In this document: positions 22,386-35,026 of the stretch, one piece after another
How the letters are laid out: the number at the start of each line of letters is the position of its first letter
How positions within the stretch are numbered: position 1 is the stretch's first letter
NCBI RefSeq assembly: GCF_009905375.1
Contig: NC_133648.1
Coordinates: 313,054,565 to 313,118,564, forward strand
From: Apium graveolens
Taxonomy: Eukaryota; Streptophyta; Magnoliopsida; Apiales; Apiaceae
Direction of reading: 5' to 3'
Length of the DNA: 64,000 nucleotides
The notes under the pieces: model-generated
Seen by the model: only the letters and a program-made list of their open reading frames with translations
Databases searched by the model: none
Told to the model about the DNA's origin: nothing
Position numbers and translations under genes: made by a program

Positions 22386-25300
22386 TGTAATAACCCCAAT
22401 TTTTGGAAATTTTTGAAACCTTGATGAATGGTAACTTTTGCTGACTATGCTGATTAAGGAAAATTATCAGACCACGCTATATAGGAGTACTGTTATGGAA
22501 ATTCTAAGATCGTATTATTATTCCATAAAGTAAATGAGTGTATGGAAAGGTCGTTAGAATTCGAATCCGGACACTTTGATTTTTCCCGAAAATCCACCAG
22601 ATACCGAAAGAATTGAGTATAAGGTAACATGATAAAAAGGATTTAAAATCAAGGATAATAAGAGAGGATCATAAAATGAATATAAAATATTGAGAAAGGT
22701 TTAGGGGAACCCAAGTAATAAGATCTCATATATGATCCCTCAAACGACGAACGAAAATGAAAGTTAAGCGAACCATATAACAGATAAGCGGTCATTAGCC
22801 AAGTAATTAAGGGTTAATCAAAGAGGTTTGTGGATGATGATGTCATCACAACACAAGGAGAAGCCATGTGTTAAAATATGACACTAGAAAGGTGACATAA
22901 GCATGACAAGGAGTTTTGATTTGTTAGTTGTTTTATAGCCAAGTAAAACTTACCATGGTAAGAAGCTAATAATTTTCCAAGCCAAAAGGAAAGCAACCAA
23001 GAATTTCATTTCACACTTCCCAAAATCAACCAAGCAAACTCTCTCTTCTTCCCCCCATTGTTTTGCTTCGACTTCTTCTTGAAAAAGCAAGGAGAAATTT
23101 TCAAAACTCAAGCTACACACCTTCAAAAATTAAGAGGTTTATTTCCTTAGCTTCCATAATTCATGACTTAATTATGTTATGAGTTTGAAGCCAAGATTCC
23201 AAGGTTTACTAAGCTAATCAATTCATCAAAGTTCTTGATGAATAGTGTTTTCAATAAACTAACTTTGTGTTTTCTTATGTTTTCTTCTAGATCCAAGCTT
23301 AGTAGAGATAGTTAGTGGTTATTCAAGGCTCCCTAAGTGATTCTCCACTCTCCAAGGAAGGTATAACTTCTCAAACCCTTAGTCTTAAGTTTTGTTTGTT
23401 TAGATTTCCTAATGTTTAGATGATGTGTTAGTGTAATGGGTGTGTAATCATGTTTAGAGCTTTGTTTAGTAAGTGGTTTTGTTGATTTTGGAGTTAGGAG
23501 TGATACTTGTTGGATTTGAAGTTCTTGGTCACATTTTGATTTGGTTTAGATGAATAAGTTGAGATCTTGAGTTATGGTTGAATGATCTTGTATTGTGGTT
23601 GAATGATGGTGGAATGGTGTTGATTGGTGGTGGTTTGATATTGAATTGATTTGGTAAAATTTGGGAATCGCTAAGTTATAGCCGTCGTAATGCCCAATTT
23701 TCCTTAGACTGTTTTGTGCATTACTTTTGAACCTGAACACTCACTTCCATGAACTGACCATTACCATGTTTATAAATTTTATGATTCAAGCTTCGTTTTG
23801 ATAAGTCGTTCGCTTAGATTCGATTTACGGTTTAGGAGAAACGACCATTTTAAGTAATGGCGTTTCGCGAGCGAACCCCGAAACCTCGAGTAACTTTGAG
23901 ACCATAATTGAGACCCGTAAATGATTAATCGAAACACAAAACAATTATGTAAGGTGTATTAGGCAGTTGGTAAAGTACTCGCGAAAGAGTCGCCTTAAAA
24001 TTCGTAACGGTTAATTTATTAAAATTGGTGGAGCCGAGGGTACGCAAGCGATTAACGCAAATCGTTAAGCGTATAAGCGACCGTTAGGGTATGAGTGAGT
24101 TTTGACTAGTTTCTTAAGCGACCTTGGTCTAATTCCGGATTATGTTGTTGTTCATAGGTTACCAGACCCACTATAAGCTTAAGTCTATCCCGTAACACTC
24201 AGGCAAGTTTTCTACCCGTTATACTATTGTTGTGATGTAAATATATTGATGCATTATCTTGAGATAAGTGCATGACTGTTATTAACAAATCTTGCGATAT
24301 ATTGGAGCATGTTGATATGGTATATATATGCATGTAGTGAAATCTTGATATTCTATTATCAATTCAAATGCTTATAAACTGCATAATACCTATGCCAGAG
24401 ATAAGCAGTAGTTGCGTAAACCCTTAGTATAGGGGCCCCGAAGGTGAACATTTTTCTAAATCGGGAGTCGATGTTCCCGAGTATAATATATATATATAGT
24501 TTTCTATAACTATTAATCGGATAAGGTATATTCAATAGTTTTGAATAATAATCAAACTTATTTTTGATTATTCAAATAAAGATCGTACTTTCGTATAAGT
24601 ATATCTTTTGTTATTTATTAATCATTTCAAGTATGAGTTTTAAAACTTCTACTTCAATTATTTTTATAAAGATTATCCTTATGGGAATATTATTTAAATA
24701 ATAATATTCAGATATTTTCTATATATCGGGAATGATTTATTTTATTAAATCATCATTACTCTAAACATTATTTAAAATATTTTCGATTCTTCAAAATGAT
24801 TTTAAAAGTTAGAGCGGATCCCAAAACTCATTTTCAGATTTAAGATCTCCCTTTCGAAGGGGACTTGAATACCCGTTCAAAAATCTAAGGGATCCGGCTC
24901 TGTGGTGTATTTTATATTTGCAACGAGGTTGCTGTTTCGAGAAAACAATTTGATTACTTGCTCAACATTCAGGAAGTAAGTCCATCTAATTGAGTCGGCA
25001 TAAGAGACAGGCCGGGGTACGGTCTATCAAAGTATAAGTGGCTGGGTTGCAGTTCATCAATGCGTAAGAGGTCGGGTGGCGGTCCAGCACAAGGTCCTAA
25101 TGCGGCCAGGGTGATGACCGGTGGGGGATTCATCCATCTACTAGTAGAATAGGTTACTTAATGGGTATCTTTGCCTGATCAGCAAGATATCGGGTTTATG
25201 CCAAAATTTTCTTCTTTCCAAATTCATTGGGTATTATAACTCTGTTTATACTTTTCATAACAGATATTTTCAAGGAAAGTATGAGATATATATATATATA

Positions 25301-26268
25301 TGTATATATATCGGGACTTAATGAAGTATCTCGTAACTTCATTTCTTTTGAATGACATTTCAAAGATTGAATCTATTCAAGTCTTATCTTATAGTCTCAT
25401 CTACGTGATGAACTTTTGAAACTAATTATACGTTGAACGGTGGTAGTTCAAGTAGTATTCAGAAAAGATATAAGTATATTGGAGTATCTTGTAACTTCAT
25501 ATTTTCAACTTATATCTAGTTAATGATTATCTTATGCACGACTAAGATTTTCAGAAAAATGTTGAGACGAGGTTAGATATATGAGATCACCTTGCAACGA
25601 TATTTTATACAGTTATAAAATGGAACTCTATGTATAGTATACATGTCAGAGGATTTCAAAGATTTTGAGAAGTATATATGTATATATATACTGAATATTT
25701 TGTGACTTCGTCGCATTAAGATATCAAACTTGGGTCATTTCCTCTTGACCAAGACTTTTATGAGTACTATGAGAATGCTCATATATTATAAATTATTATA
25801 TATGTTATTTTGGTGGGCTTGTTGCTCACCCTTGCTTTCTTCTTTCATCACACAACAACAGATAGATAAGATGAACAGGATCAAGCTCCCATTTCGCGAG
25901 CGGATAGGAAACGTTCCACAGTTTCCTGTAGGCATTGATATCGTTGTAGCTGAGGTAGGAACTACCAATAGGCTAGGTTTTCAACTATTGATGTACCAGT
26001 CTTATGTATATTATGAATTGTAATAATTTCAAAGAATATGTAAATTTATTCAGAATCCCTTTTGAGGTGTAATGACTTATAATTGTGGAATAAAATGACT
26101 TGTCTTATTTTTTGGTATTCATCTCTGAGACTATAACTTGTGGTGTGTGTGCGTATATTGTGGGGTCACGGTACGCAGTAGTTGGTTGTTTATTAAGATT
26201 AAGTGTTATTAATGGAAATGGAACTCGTGACAACCCGGATCCCCGACCCCGGATTTGGGGGTGTTACA
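22386..26268 (+). repeat. 3' LTR of gypsy element G
   Basis: 3883 bp, TGTAATAACCCC to GGGGGTGTTACA. It is collinear with solo LTR S but clearly diverged, with many substitutions and several indels, including absence of the 56-bp triplication and of the long TA run. Confidence 0.92.
25871..26023 (+). CDS. Small ORF near the 3' end of LTR G (50 aa)
   Basis: ATG at 25871 opens 50 codons at the position matching the 46-codon ORF in LTR S. The basic N-terminus (RERIGNVPQFPVG) keeps the spacing of R, G, V, P and P-V seen in S, while the rest diverges. Protein function is not recognised. Persistence in two old copies is weak evidence for past selection and may only reflect a GC-richer patch. Confidence 0.25.
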   Translation: MNRIKLPFRERIGNVPQFPVGIDIVVAEVGTTNRLGFQLLMYQSYVYYEL

Positions 26269-26910
26269 TTTGCTATGGGGGATTCCGAAGGGTGACTATG
26301 TGGACCTTGGTAGGATTATTCACCAAGGTATTCTGAGATTTTTGAGAGGGGGTACTACGGGTTCTATACCCTATGTGTCCATTGCGACAAAGTTGTGTGC
26401 GGAAGTTCGTGTCCGTTGGGCCGCACATGAGCAACTTCAGCTTCCTAGTTCCGCTATTGATAGTTGGATTATATTGAATATGGTGTAGTGGTACGGTGGT
26501 AAGCCCGATCCTAAGGGGCTTGATTATTCATATGATCTTCTTCCGAGCAAGCGACCATATGATCAGATGTATGCTGGTGGTTCAAAGTTTGCCCGTGAGG
26601 CAGCTTGGAGAGCTCGGGTGAGGAAGTAGAGTTGTCCCAGTCGCAGCAGCCATCGCAACAAGAGGAGGCAGGAGCTGATGTTGGAGCTGGTATGAGCATG
26701 GCACAATATAGGCGTCTAGCGAGGAGGATGGATGCAATGCATGACATTCATAGTCGGTTTGCATGTGATCTCACCCAGGCACTAGGGACTGCATTCAGAG
26801 CCACATGTGTTGACATCCAGTGGCCAGTATTTGGTAAGGACTCCATATATCCACCTCCAGACACGCCTGACACTCCACCCATTGGGGGTGAGGATCCTGA
26901 TTCTGAGTAG
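26269..26910 (+). pseudogene. ORF3 fragment of Athila-like element D
   Basis: This reads LLWGIPKGDYVDLG, HQGILRFLRGGTTG, then a stop at about 26486-26488 and a frame change, then QYRRLARRMDAMHD, FRATCVDIQWPVFGKDS and an acidic end (GGEDPDSE). It aligns with the C-terminal 55 percent of the intact ORF3 of E (35027-36199). The N-terminal part was separated by insertion of G at TTTGC. The best preserved block is the C-terminal MDAM to DIQWPVFG segment. Confidence 0.85.
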
Positions 26911-27625
26911 GTATGCCTGATTCCTTACTATTACCTTCACTGAGGACATTAAAAATTTTAAGTTTGGGGGTAGTAGTTGAAGGAATATGTTTTGTGTGAG
27001 TCACATATAGTTTGCATATTCATGATAGTTGATGCATATAGTTGCATATTTTGCCATGTAGTTTTTTATCATATTTTATTTTTATTTTTGTAGTTCTTAT
27101 GATATTTTGTTCATATAGTTCATAAATTTGCATAATAACATGATCCTTTAGATGATTTTTCCGATTGACTTGTGATATTGATGCTAGTGTAGTGATGTCG
27201 TATTTAGTGATGTTAAGTCTTGTCGAATTGATTTGCATGCTAGAGATACTTGTATTTCACTAAGTCTTATAGGTTTCTTAAGTGCTAGATCATGATCATG
27301 GTTTGTTTGTTTGTCGAGCTTTAATTGCTTGTTTATATTTAGAATTTAGGATATTCTCTTAATAATAAAATAACATGGATTTTTAAATATTGGAGAAATT
27401 GGATTTCGTTGCTAGTTGTTGTGGCTAGGTGTCAATTGGATAGTAGCCGGCTCATATTTATATGAGTAGTCTAGGGTTGAACGAGATGGAGCGAAACGCA
27501 CTCGTTCAGAAATTTATGAAAAAAATTAAAAAAAAAGAGAAAAAAGAGAAAAAATATATGTGTTATGTATAATTGATTACGAGTGGGCTCTTTAGTACTC
27601 GAGTTATTAAGTTCTTAGGGGACTT
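26911..27625 (+). other. Post-ORF3 spacer of D, first half
   Basis: Non-coding. Carries AAGTTTGGGGGTAGTAG at 26960-26976, a copy of the polypurine tract found again next to the 3' LTR (39303). Ends with the TSD GACTT (27621-27625) of element E. Confidence 0.7.
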
Positions 27626-29087
27626 TGATAAGTGGCATTTTATACCACTTAGAACGTCTTAAAATGGCTTAAATTGGTGTCTTCAAATCAAGTATTTTGT
27701 GTATTTGATGCGTTTTTCTAGTGTTTATGCATTTCAGGGTATTAGTTGCATTTTGGAGGAGGAATCATCAAGAATAAGCCTTGGCATGTGTTCACCATTG
27801 CGAGAGGAAAAGAACGGGCAGATTACGGCGAAGAAACGGAGCAAACATGGAATTTTTCCAGAAGGGTCTTGCGCGCCCGCGCAGCAATGCTGAGCGGCCG
27901 CGCAGCAGCCTTGCGCGCCCGCGCAGAAATGCTGAGCGGCCGCGCAGGGTCGGGGAAAAAGATATATTATTTTAGACTTCTACTTCTGTTTGGCTTCCAC
28001 TTCTATGTAATCTGAGTTTTATGGGACTATTATATAGGTAGATTTGAGACATTTTTCACAGAGTATTAAGAGGAGATTATGTTTTAGATTGTGTTTTGCA
28101 AGAAGCGAAGGAGATAAGGAAGAAGACCGATTTAGCACACAGCAACAAAGAGGAAGCATATGTTCTTGTGATTCTTGTTTCGTTGTAACGTTGGATGCTA
28201 GTTTTCTTGCTTTGACTTATTTACTCTTGTGACGTACTCTGTTTTAATATAATCAGTTTAGTTATTATTTTCTTGTGTTTGTTTATCATGATTTCATATG
28301 AACCCATGATGGCGATAAGTTCTATTATGGGCTAATCGTGATCATGGGGTTGCAACGGATTTATTATGGAATTCTTTAGTTAATTGTTTAATACTTTAGT
28401 ATGTGATGATTACATGATATCTAGTATTGGTTGTGCGTATTCGTCTTATGTGCGTCGCGAACATATAAGATAGGGTGTTAATCTCTTGTGAAGCGACGGT
28501 GGATCTTGAGATTTAGAACTTGCCATGCTAGCATAGGTTCATGTACGTTGTGCATGATTAGTGGGTAACTCTAACAGTTTTATTTGCCCTATGTAATTAA
28601 AAAGGGATAACTTGTGCTTAATCGTTGTGTTGTCAATTTCTGTAGACATATAGGAACTCAACATAATTGATGACTATTCAACTTCTATCTTAATTGTGGA
28701 TGTTTGGTAGAATGGTATTAGTACAATGAAAGTTGGCTTTTATCAGTTTCGTGTTATTCGATTAATATCATCACTGTCACATGCTAAAGGTAATAACAAT
28801 GGCTATAGAAGGAAGTAATAATGAAGTTGTGATCTCATGAGTGTTTTATTATTGATAAATTGAAGTGTTAGTTAAGTGGTTAATTAAGTAGTTAATTATA
28901 GTTAATATTTAATCAACAATTTTAAGTGTTATTATCTTAACATTGAGAAGTAGTCATACATTGGTGAGTGAGTTAAATTAGACAATAAATTAGTCTGAGT
29001 CTCTGAGGGAACGAACTAGAAAGTATTCTATATTACTTGCGAACGCGTATACTTGCGTGAATATTAGTGCGTGATTTCGCCCTAACA
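27626..29087 (+). repeat. 5' LTR of element E
   Basis: TGATAAGTGGC to CCCTAACA, 1462 bp. A TATA box (TATATA, 28031-28036) follows the GC-rich module. The region from about 28240 onward has no obvious coding content. Confidence 0.95.
27869..27949. repeat. GC-rich duplicated 42-bp module in the Athila LTR
   Basis: Two consecutive units, each TTGCGCGCCCGCGCAG followed about 10 bases later by GAGCGGCCGCGCAG, lie in otherwise AT-rich DNA. Found again in the 3' LTR (37584-37665), once as a half unit in the pol-ORF3 spacer (34755-34769), and in altered form in the LTR of D (about 39565-39605). Confidence 0.9.
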
Positions 29088-29093
29088 AGTTTT

Positions 29094-29111
29094 TGGCGCC
29101 GCTGCCGGGGA
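29094..29111 (+). other. Primer-binding site of element E (tRNA-Asp type)
   Basis: TGGCGCCGCTGCCGGGGA begins six bases after the LTR end. It is nearly complementary to the 3' end of plant tRNA-Asp (one mismatch by memory), the primer known for Athila/Tat elements. Confidence 0.75.
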
Positions 29112-29228
29112 CTCGGCGTATTTGTTTAGTTTATGTACTTACCATCATTGGTCATTAGGACTCAGTGATTAGGACGTAGTAGTTAATTACTCTTTTCGGT
29201 TGTGTTTCAGGTACTTTAGTAAACGTTT

Positions 29229-32200
29229 ATGCAAACTCATTCTCGTGCTCGCAAGAGGACCTTAGATACAGCTGAGGAGAAAGACGAAGTTCTTGATACA
29301 CCGGAGAAGTTAGATTTTGAGGATTCGGATTCAGGAACTGAGCAGAAAGAACCAGTAAACATGGGAGATCGTATTGTTCAAGCTGATCCAGCTCTTATGG
29401 ATTTTTCTCGGCCTAAAATTGATGACATTCAGTCAAGCATCCTTCATCCGGCTATTCAAGCTAACACATTTGAAATCAAGCCGGGCACTATTCAGATGGT
29501 GCAGAATTCTGTTTCTTTTGGAGGAGCGGCAACTGAAGACCCCAACATGCACATAAGGAATTTTGTTGAGATCTGCAGCACTTTTAAGTATAATGGCGTG
29601 ACTGATGAGGCTATCAAGTTGAGGCTCTTCCCATTCTCACTGAGGGATAAGGCTAAAGACTGGTTACATTCTAAACCAGCTGGGTCCATCACTACGTGGC
29701 AAGATCTTGCGCAAAAGTTTCTGGTGAAGTTTTATCCAATGGCAAAGACTGCTGCTATGAGGAGTGCTCTTACTCAGTTTGCGCAGCAACCTACAGAATC
29801 TATGTGCGAGGCTTGGGAACGCTACAAGGAAATGTTGAGAAAATGTCCACATCATGGAATGCCGGATTGGATGGTAATCACTGGTTTTTATAATGGTTTG
29901 GGGGCCCAATCTCGGTCCATGCTCGATGCAGCAGCTGGAGGCGCCTTATGGGCTAAAAGCTATACTGAGGCGTATAATCTTATCGAGACGATGGCTGCAA
30001 ATGAGCATCAAAACCCAACTCAGAGGATGACGTCAGGCAAGGTCACAGGTATTCTGGAAGTTGATGCAGCCACCGCTATTGCAGCCCAGCTCCAAGCGCT
30101 ATCAATGAAGGTTGATTCTCTGGCTACGTATGGAGTTAATCAAATAGCTATGGTTTGTGAGCTTTGTGCAGGTTCTCATGCTACGGATCAGTGTTCTCTT
30201 GTCAACGAATCTGTTCAATATGTGAATAATTATCAGCGACAACAGCAGCCTGTGCCAGCGACCTATCATCCTAACAACAGAAATCATCCAAATTTCAGCT
30301 GGGGGAATAATCAGAATGCTATTCAGCCATCATATCAGCAAGGAGTGAGTAAACAGTTTAACCCACCTGGATTTCAGCAACCACAGCAGTATGCTACAAG
30401 GCAATCATATCCTCAACAGGGAAGTGCAGCTACACCTACTAGTGCTGATTTTGAGGAACTTAAGCTGTTGTGCAAGAGTCAGGCGGTTTCTATCAAGACC
30501 TTGGAAAATCAAATCGGTCAATTAGCCAATACAGTGCTCAATCATCAACCTGGCACTCTTCCCAGTGACACGGAAGTACCAGGCAGGAAGGAAGCTAAAG
30601 AGCAAGTCAAGGCTATTACCTTAAGGTCTGGAAAAGTAGCTGATGCTGAAAAGGCAAAAGAAGTCGAAGCTGAAGTTAGAGATGAAGAATTTAAGCAAAA
30701 GGAGAAAGCGGCGGAACCAAGGAAGACTACTGTTGAACACACTCTGCCTGAGGCTAATACAGGGGAGAAACAGCTCTATCCTCCACCACCTTTTCCTAAG
30801 AGATTGCAGCAACAAAAGCTGGATAGACAGTTCGGGAAGTTTCTGGAGGTGTTCAAGAAACTTCACATCAATATACCTTTCGCTGAGGCTCTGGAACAAA
30901 TGCCTAGTTATGCGAAGTTTATGAAGACTATTCTTTCAAGGAAGGTGAAACTGGATGACCTTGAAACCGTTGCTCTCACGGAAGAATGCAGCGCGGTTCT
31001 GCAACAAAAGTTACCACCAAAACTGAAAGATCCAGGAAGCTTCACCATTCCTTGCACCATTGGCAATCTAACTTTTGACAAGTGCCTTTGCGATTTGGGA
31101 GCAAGCATTAATCTGATGCCGTTGTCGATCTTTAAAAAGCTGGATCTGCCTGATCCAAAACCCACATACATGTCGCTACAATTGGCGGACCGTTCCATTA
31201 CTTACCCAAGGGGCATAGTTGAGGATGTGCTCGTCAAGGTGGATAAGCTCTTCTTTCCTGCAGATTTTGTTATTCTGGATTTTGAGGAAGATAAGAAGAT
31301 TCCCATAATCTTGGGGAGGCCTTTCTTGGCTACTGGCCGTACCTTGATAGATGTGCAAAAAGGTGAACTTACTATGCGAGTCCAAGACCAGGATGTGACC
31401 TTCAACGTATTCAAGGCAATGAAATTCCCTACAGAAGATGAGGAGTGCTTAAAAGTGGATGTGATTGATTCCGCAGTTACTTCGGAACTCGAGCACATGC
31501 TAATGTCTGATGCATTGGAAAAGGCCTTAGTGGGGGAATTTGACAGTGATGATGAAGATAGCAACGAGCAATTACAATATCTGAACGCTTCTCCCTGGAA
31601 GCGAAAGCTGGATATACCATTTGAATCTCTTGGTACTTCTGACCTCAAGAACGCTGAAGGGAAGCTCAAACCATCAATAGAGGAAGCGCCTACCTTAGAG
31701 CTCAAACCATTACCTGAACACTTGAGGTATGCTTTTTTAGGTGATTCATCTACGTTACCTGTTATTATTTCAGCTGACCTTTCAGGTAGTGAGGAAGACA
31801 AGCTCTTAAGGATTTTGAGAGAATTCAAATCGGCTATAGGATGGACCATAGCAGACATCAAGGGGATAAGTCCTTCATATTGTATGCATAAAATTCTGTT
31901 AGAGGAAGGTAGTAAGCCAACTGTGGAACAGCAGCGAAGACTGAACCCGATCATGAAGGAGGTGGTGAAGAAAGAAATTCTGAAATGGCTAGATGCAGGC
32001 ATCATTTATCCTATTTCTGACAGCTCGTGGGTGAGCCCCGTGCAATGTGTACCTAAGAAAGGAGGTATCACTGTGGTCGCAAATGAAAAGAATGAGCTCA
32101 TCCCTACTCGAACAGTTACAGGATGGAGAGTATGCATGGATTATAGAAAATTGAACAAAGCCACAAGGAAGGATCACTTCCCTCTCCCATTCATTGATCA

Positions 32201-34595
32201 AATGCTTGACAGATTGGCGGGACATGAGTATTTTTGTCTTCTGGATGGTTATTCCGGGTATAATCAGATTTGTATTGCACCAGAGGATCAGGAAAAGACT
32301 ACCTTCACTTGTCCATTTGGCACATTTGCTTTTCGTAGAGTTTCGTTTGGGTTATGTGGCGCCCCGGCCACCTTTCAGAGATGTATGATGGCTATATTCT
32401 CTGACATGATTGGAAATAATGTCGAAGTGTTCATGGATGACTTCTCCGTCTTTAGACACTCATATGATGAATGTTTGAATAATCTGCGCGCCGTACTCAA
32501 AAGATGCGTGGAAACTAATTTGGTGCTTAATTGGGAGAAATGTCATTTTATGGTGCGTGAAGGCATTATCCTTGGGCATAAGGTCTCTAGCAAAGGTCTG
32601 GAGGTGGACAAGGCCAAGGTGGGAGTCATTGAAAATCTTCCCCCACCTAATTCAGTGAAAGGAATCCGTAGTTTTCTCGGTCATGCGGGTTTTTATCGGC
32701 GATTCATCAAAGACTTTTCAAAGATATCTAAGCCATTGTGCAATCTACTTGAGAAAGATGTACCTTTCAAATTTGATGATGAATGTTTGGCAGCATTCGA
32801 GACTCTCAAGGAGAGTTTGATCACAGCACCAGTTATTACAGCACCAGATTGGACAGAACCGTTTGAGATGATGTGTGATGCGAGTGACTATGCGGTAGGT
32901 GCAGTTCTGGGATAGCGCAAGAAAAATCTCTTCCATGTGGTCTACTATGCGAGTAAGATTTTAAATGGGGCCCAATTGAACTACACCACTACTGAGAAGG
33001 AGCTTTTGGCTATAGTCTTTGGCTTTGAGAAATTTCGATCTTATCTGCTTGGTACGAAAGTAACAGTATTCACTGATCATGCAGCTATTCGCTATCTGGT
33101 TTCTAAGAAGGATTCGAAGCCGAGACTCATTCGTTGGGTGCTTTTACTTCAAGAATTTGAGTTAGAGATCAAAGATAGAAAAGGTACTGAGAATCAAGTA
33201 GCTGACCATCTCTCTAGGTTGGAGAATCCCGATTCTACTTCACAAGATAGGACGTTAATCAATGAATCTTTTCCGGATGAGCAGTTGTTTGCAATTCAGG
33301 AGGAAGAACCATGGTTTGCAGATATTGTTAACTATCTTGTCAGCAATATAATGCCGCTTAATTTGACATCCGCTCAAAAGAAGAAGTTTCTGCATGAGGT
33401 GAAGTGGTATATATGGGATGAACCATATTTGTTTAGACAGGGAGCTGACCAGATCATCAGGAGATGTATCCCGTTCTGTGAGACGGAGGGGATATTACGA
33501 GACTGCCATTCCACGGTTTATGGTGGACACTATGGAGGTGAGAAGACGGCAGCTCGTATTCTGCAAGCAGGTTTTTTCTGGCCTACTTTGTTCAAGGATG
33601 CTCATCAGTTTGTTTTAAGGTGTGATCATTGCCAAAGAGTGGGAAATTTGTCAAGGAAGGATGAGATGCCATTAAATGTGATGCTTGAAGTCGAGGTCTT
33701 TGATGTATGGGGAATCGATTTCATGGGGCCTTTTATCTCGTCTTGCAATAATCAGTACATCTTGCTGGCAGTCGATTATGTCTCAAAATGGGTCGAAGTT
33801 AAAGCTTTACCGACAAATGATGCAAAGGCAGTGCTAAATTTTCTTCATAAGCAAATTTTCACAAGGTTTGGAACACCTCGGGTAATCATAAGTGATGAAG
33901 GATCGCATTTTTGCAACCGTAAGTTCACTTCTATGATGCGGCGTTATAATGTGAATCATCGAGTAGCTACTGCCTATCATCCGCAAACAAATGGTCAAGC
34001 GGAAGTGTCTAACAGAGAGATAAAGCGCATTCTAGAGAAGGTTGTTTGTCCGTCAAGGAAGGATTGGTCTTTAAAGCTCGATGAAGCTGTTTGGGCTTAC
34101 AGAACAGCATACAAAACTCCACTTGGGATGTCACCGTTTTAGTTGGTGTACGGTAAGGGATGTCATCTACCGGCGGAGCTTGAGCATAAGGCCTACTGGG
34201 CATTGAAGAAATTGAACCTGGATTTAGATGCAGCTGGTAAGAAAAGAATGCTTCAGCTTAATGAACTTGATGAATTTCGACTTCAAGCGTACGAGAATAA
34301 CAAAATGTATAAGGAAAAGGTGAAGAGGTGGCACGATAGGAAGCTACATCCTAAGTTATTTGTGCCAGGGCAACAAGTTCTGTTATTCAACTCTCGGCTC
34401 CGACTTTTTCCTGGGAAGTTGAAATCAAGGTGGTCTGGACCTTTTATTGTCAAAACTGTGTTTCCACATGGAGCGGTGGAAATTTTTGAGAATGATTCGG
34501 ACCAAGCATTCAAGGTTAACGGTCAGCGGTTGAAGCACTACTATGGGGACATGGCAAACCGAGAGGTGGTTAGTGCCATTTTGTTGACTATTTGA
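29229..34595 (+). pseudogene. Gag-pol polyprotein of element E, two internal TAG stops
   Basis: One frame of 1788 codons from ATG 29229, broken only by TAG at 32913 and 34140; both fit CAG (Gln) to TAG. Gag: capsid region near residues 100-260 (FVEICSTFKYNGV, WLHSKPAGSITTW) and a short zinc knuckle CELCAGSHATDQC near residue 309. Protease: CDLGAS near residue 621. Reverse transcriptase: from about residue 900, with CLLDGYSGY and the active site FMDD near 32430. RNase H: CDASDYAVG, the first stop, then [10 protein letters not shown]. Integrase: GGHYGG and CDHCQ zinc region (33510-33640), then GIDFMG, SDEGSHF and GQAEVSNRE giving D, D, E. No frameshift. Full-length product would need stop readthrough or help from a relative. 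Probably just inactivated. Confidence 0.93.
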
Positions 34596-35026
34596 GAAAG
34601 ATACGGAACGTCAAGCTAATGACGAAAAAGAAGTGCTGCGTGGGAGGCAACCCATGAATTGTTGTTACAGGAACCCTTAGAAGTTAATAACCTATCCAAA
34701 AACACAAAAAAATCAGAAAATAGGGGCTGAAAAAAAAAAATTCCAGAGACCCTCTGCGCGCCCGCGCAGGGGTCGAGTTCCAGAAAATTTTTTACAGTTC
34801 AGAAAAAAAAAAAACACATAAAAACCCATCACAGCCCATAAACCCACGAATTCTTTTCCCATTACCCCATGATTTTATCCCTCAACCCCACTCCTAATCT
34901 AATTTAACCTACTCCACACCCTATATATACATACACCTATCCCACATATCTCCCACAAACTTCCTACACTTAAACCCTCTCATAAACATCAAAAATCAGT
35001 TCTTACACACTTTTATTCACAAATCA
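34596..35026 (+). other. Pol-ORF3 spacer of E with possible internal promoter
   Basis: Non-coding and A/C-rich. Holds one TGCGCGCCCGCGCAG copy (34755-34769), then a TATATATA box at 34922-34929 and a pyrimidine/A-rich leader up to the ATG at 35027. Promoter function is inferred. Confidence 0.5.
34922..34929 (+). promoter_or_regulatory. TATA-like box before ORF3 of E
   Basis: TATATATA 98 bases before the ORF3 ATG. The leader in between is C/T/A-rich with no ATG. The layout is the same as at 4416, 14509 (minus) and 45162. Confidence 0.4.

Larger units (their letters stand above)
17059..26268 (+). mobile_element. Decayed Tekay/Del-like Ty3/gypsy element G (right part)
   Basis: Pieces of RT/RNase H (17.3-18.0 kb), a gag-like relic (18.4 kb) and the integrase C-terminus (21.6-22.4 kb) precede a polypurine tract (AGGGGAGAC) and a 3883-bp LTR of the same family as solo LTR S. 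The LTR ends at 26268 and is followed by TTTGC inside the third ORF of Athila-like element D, the probable insertion site. Stops and frameshifts are very frequent, so it is much older than E. The left part and 5' LTR are outside the window. Confidence 0.8.

Noticed and set aside
27699..28232. Several short open frames in the E LTRs, repeated at 37.4-37.9 kb
   Set aside because: They overlap each other in different frames across the GC module and promoter; present in both LTRs only because the LTRs are copies.
31202..32005. 267-codon minus-strand frame
   Set aside because: Lies opposite the conserved protease-RT region of E; composition is that of an antisense shadow.
32913..32915. Programmed TAG readthrough in gag-pol of E
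   Set aside because: The stop lies inside RNase H, not at a gag-pol border, and a second TAG follows; mutation is simpler.
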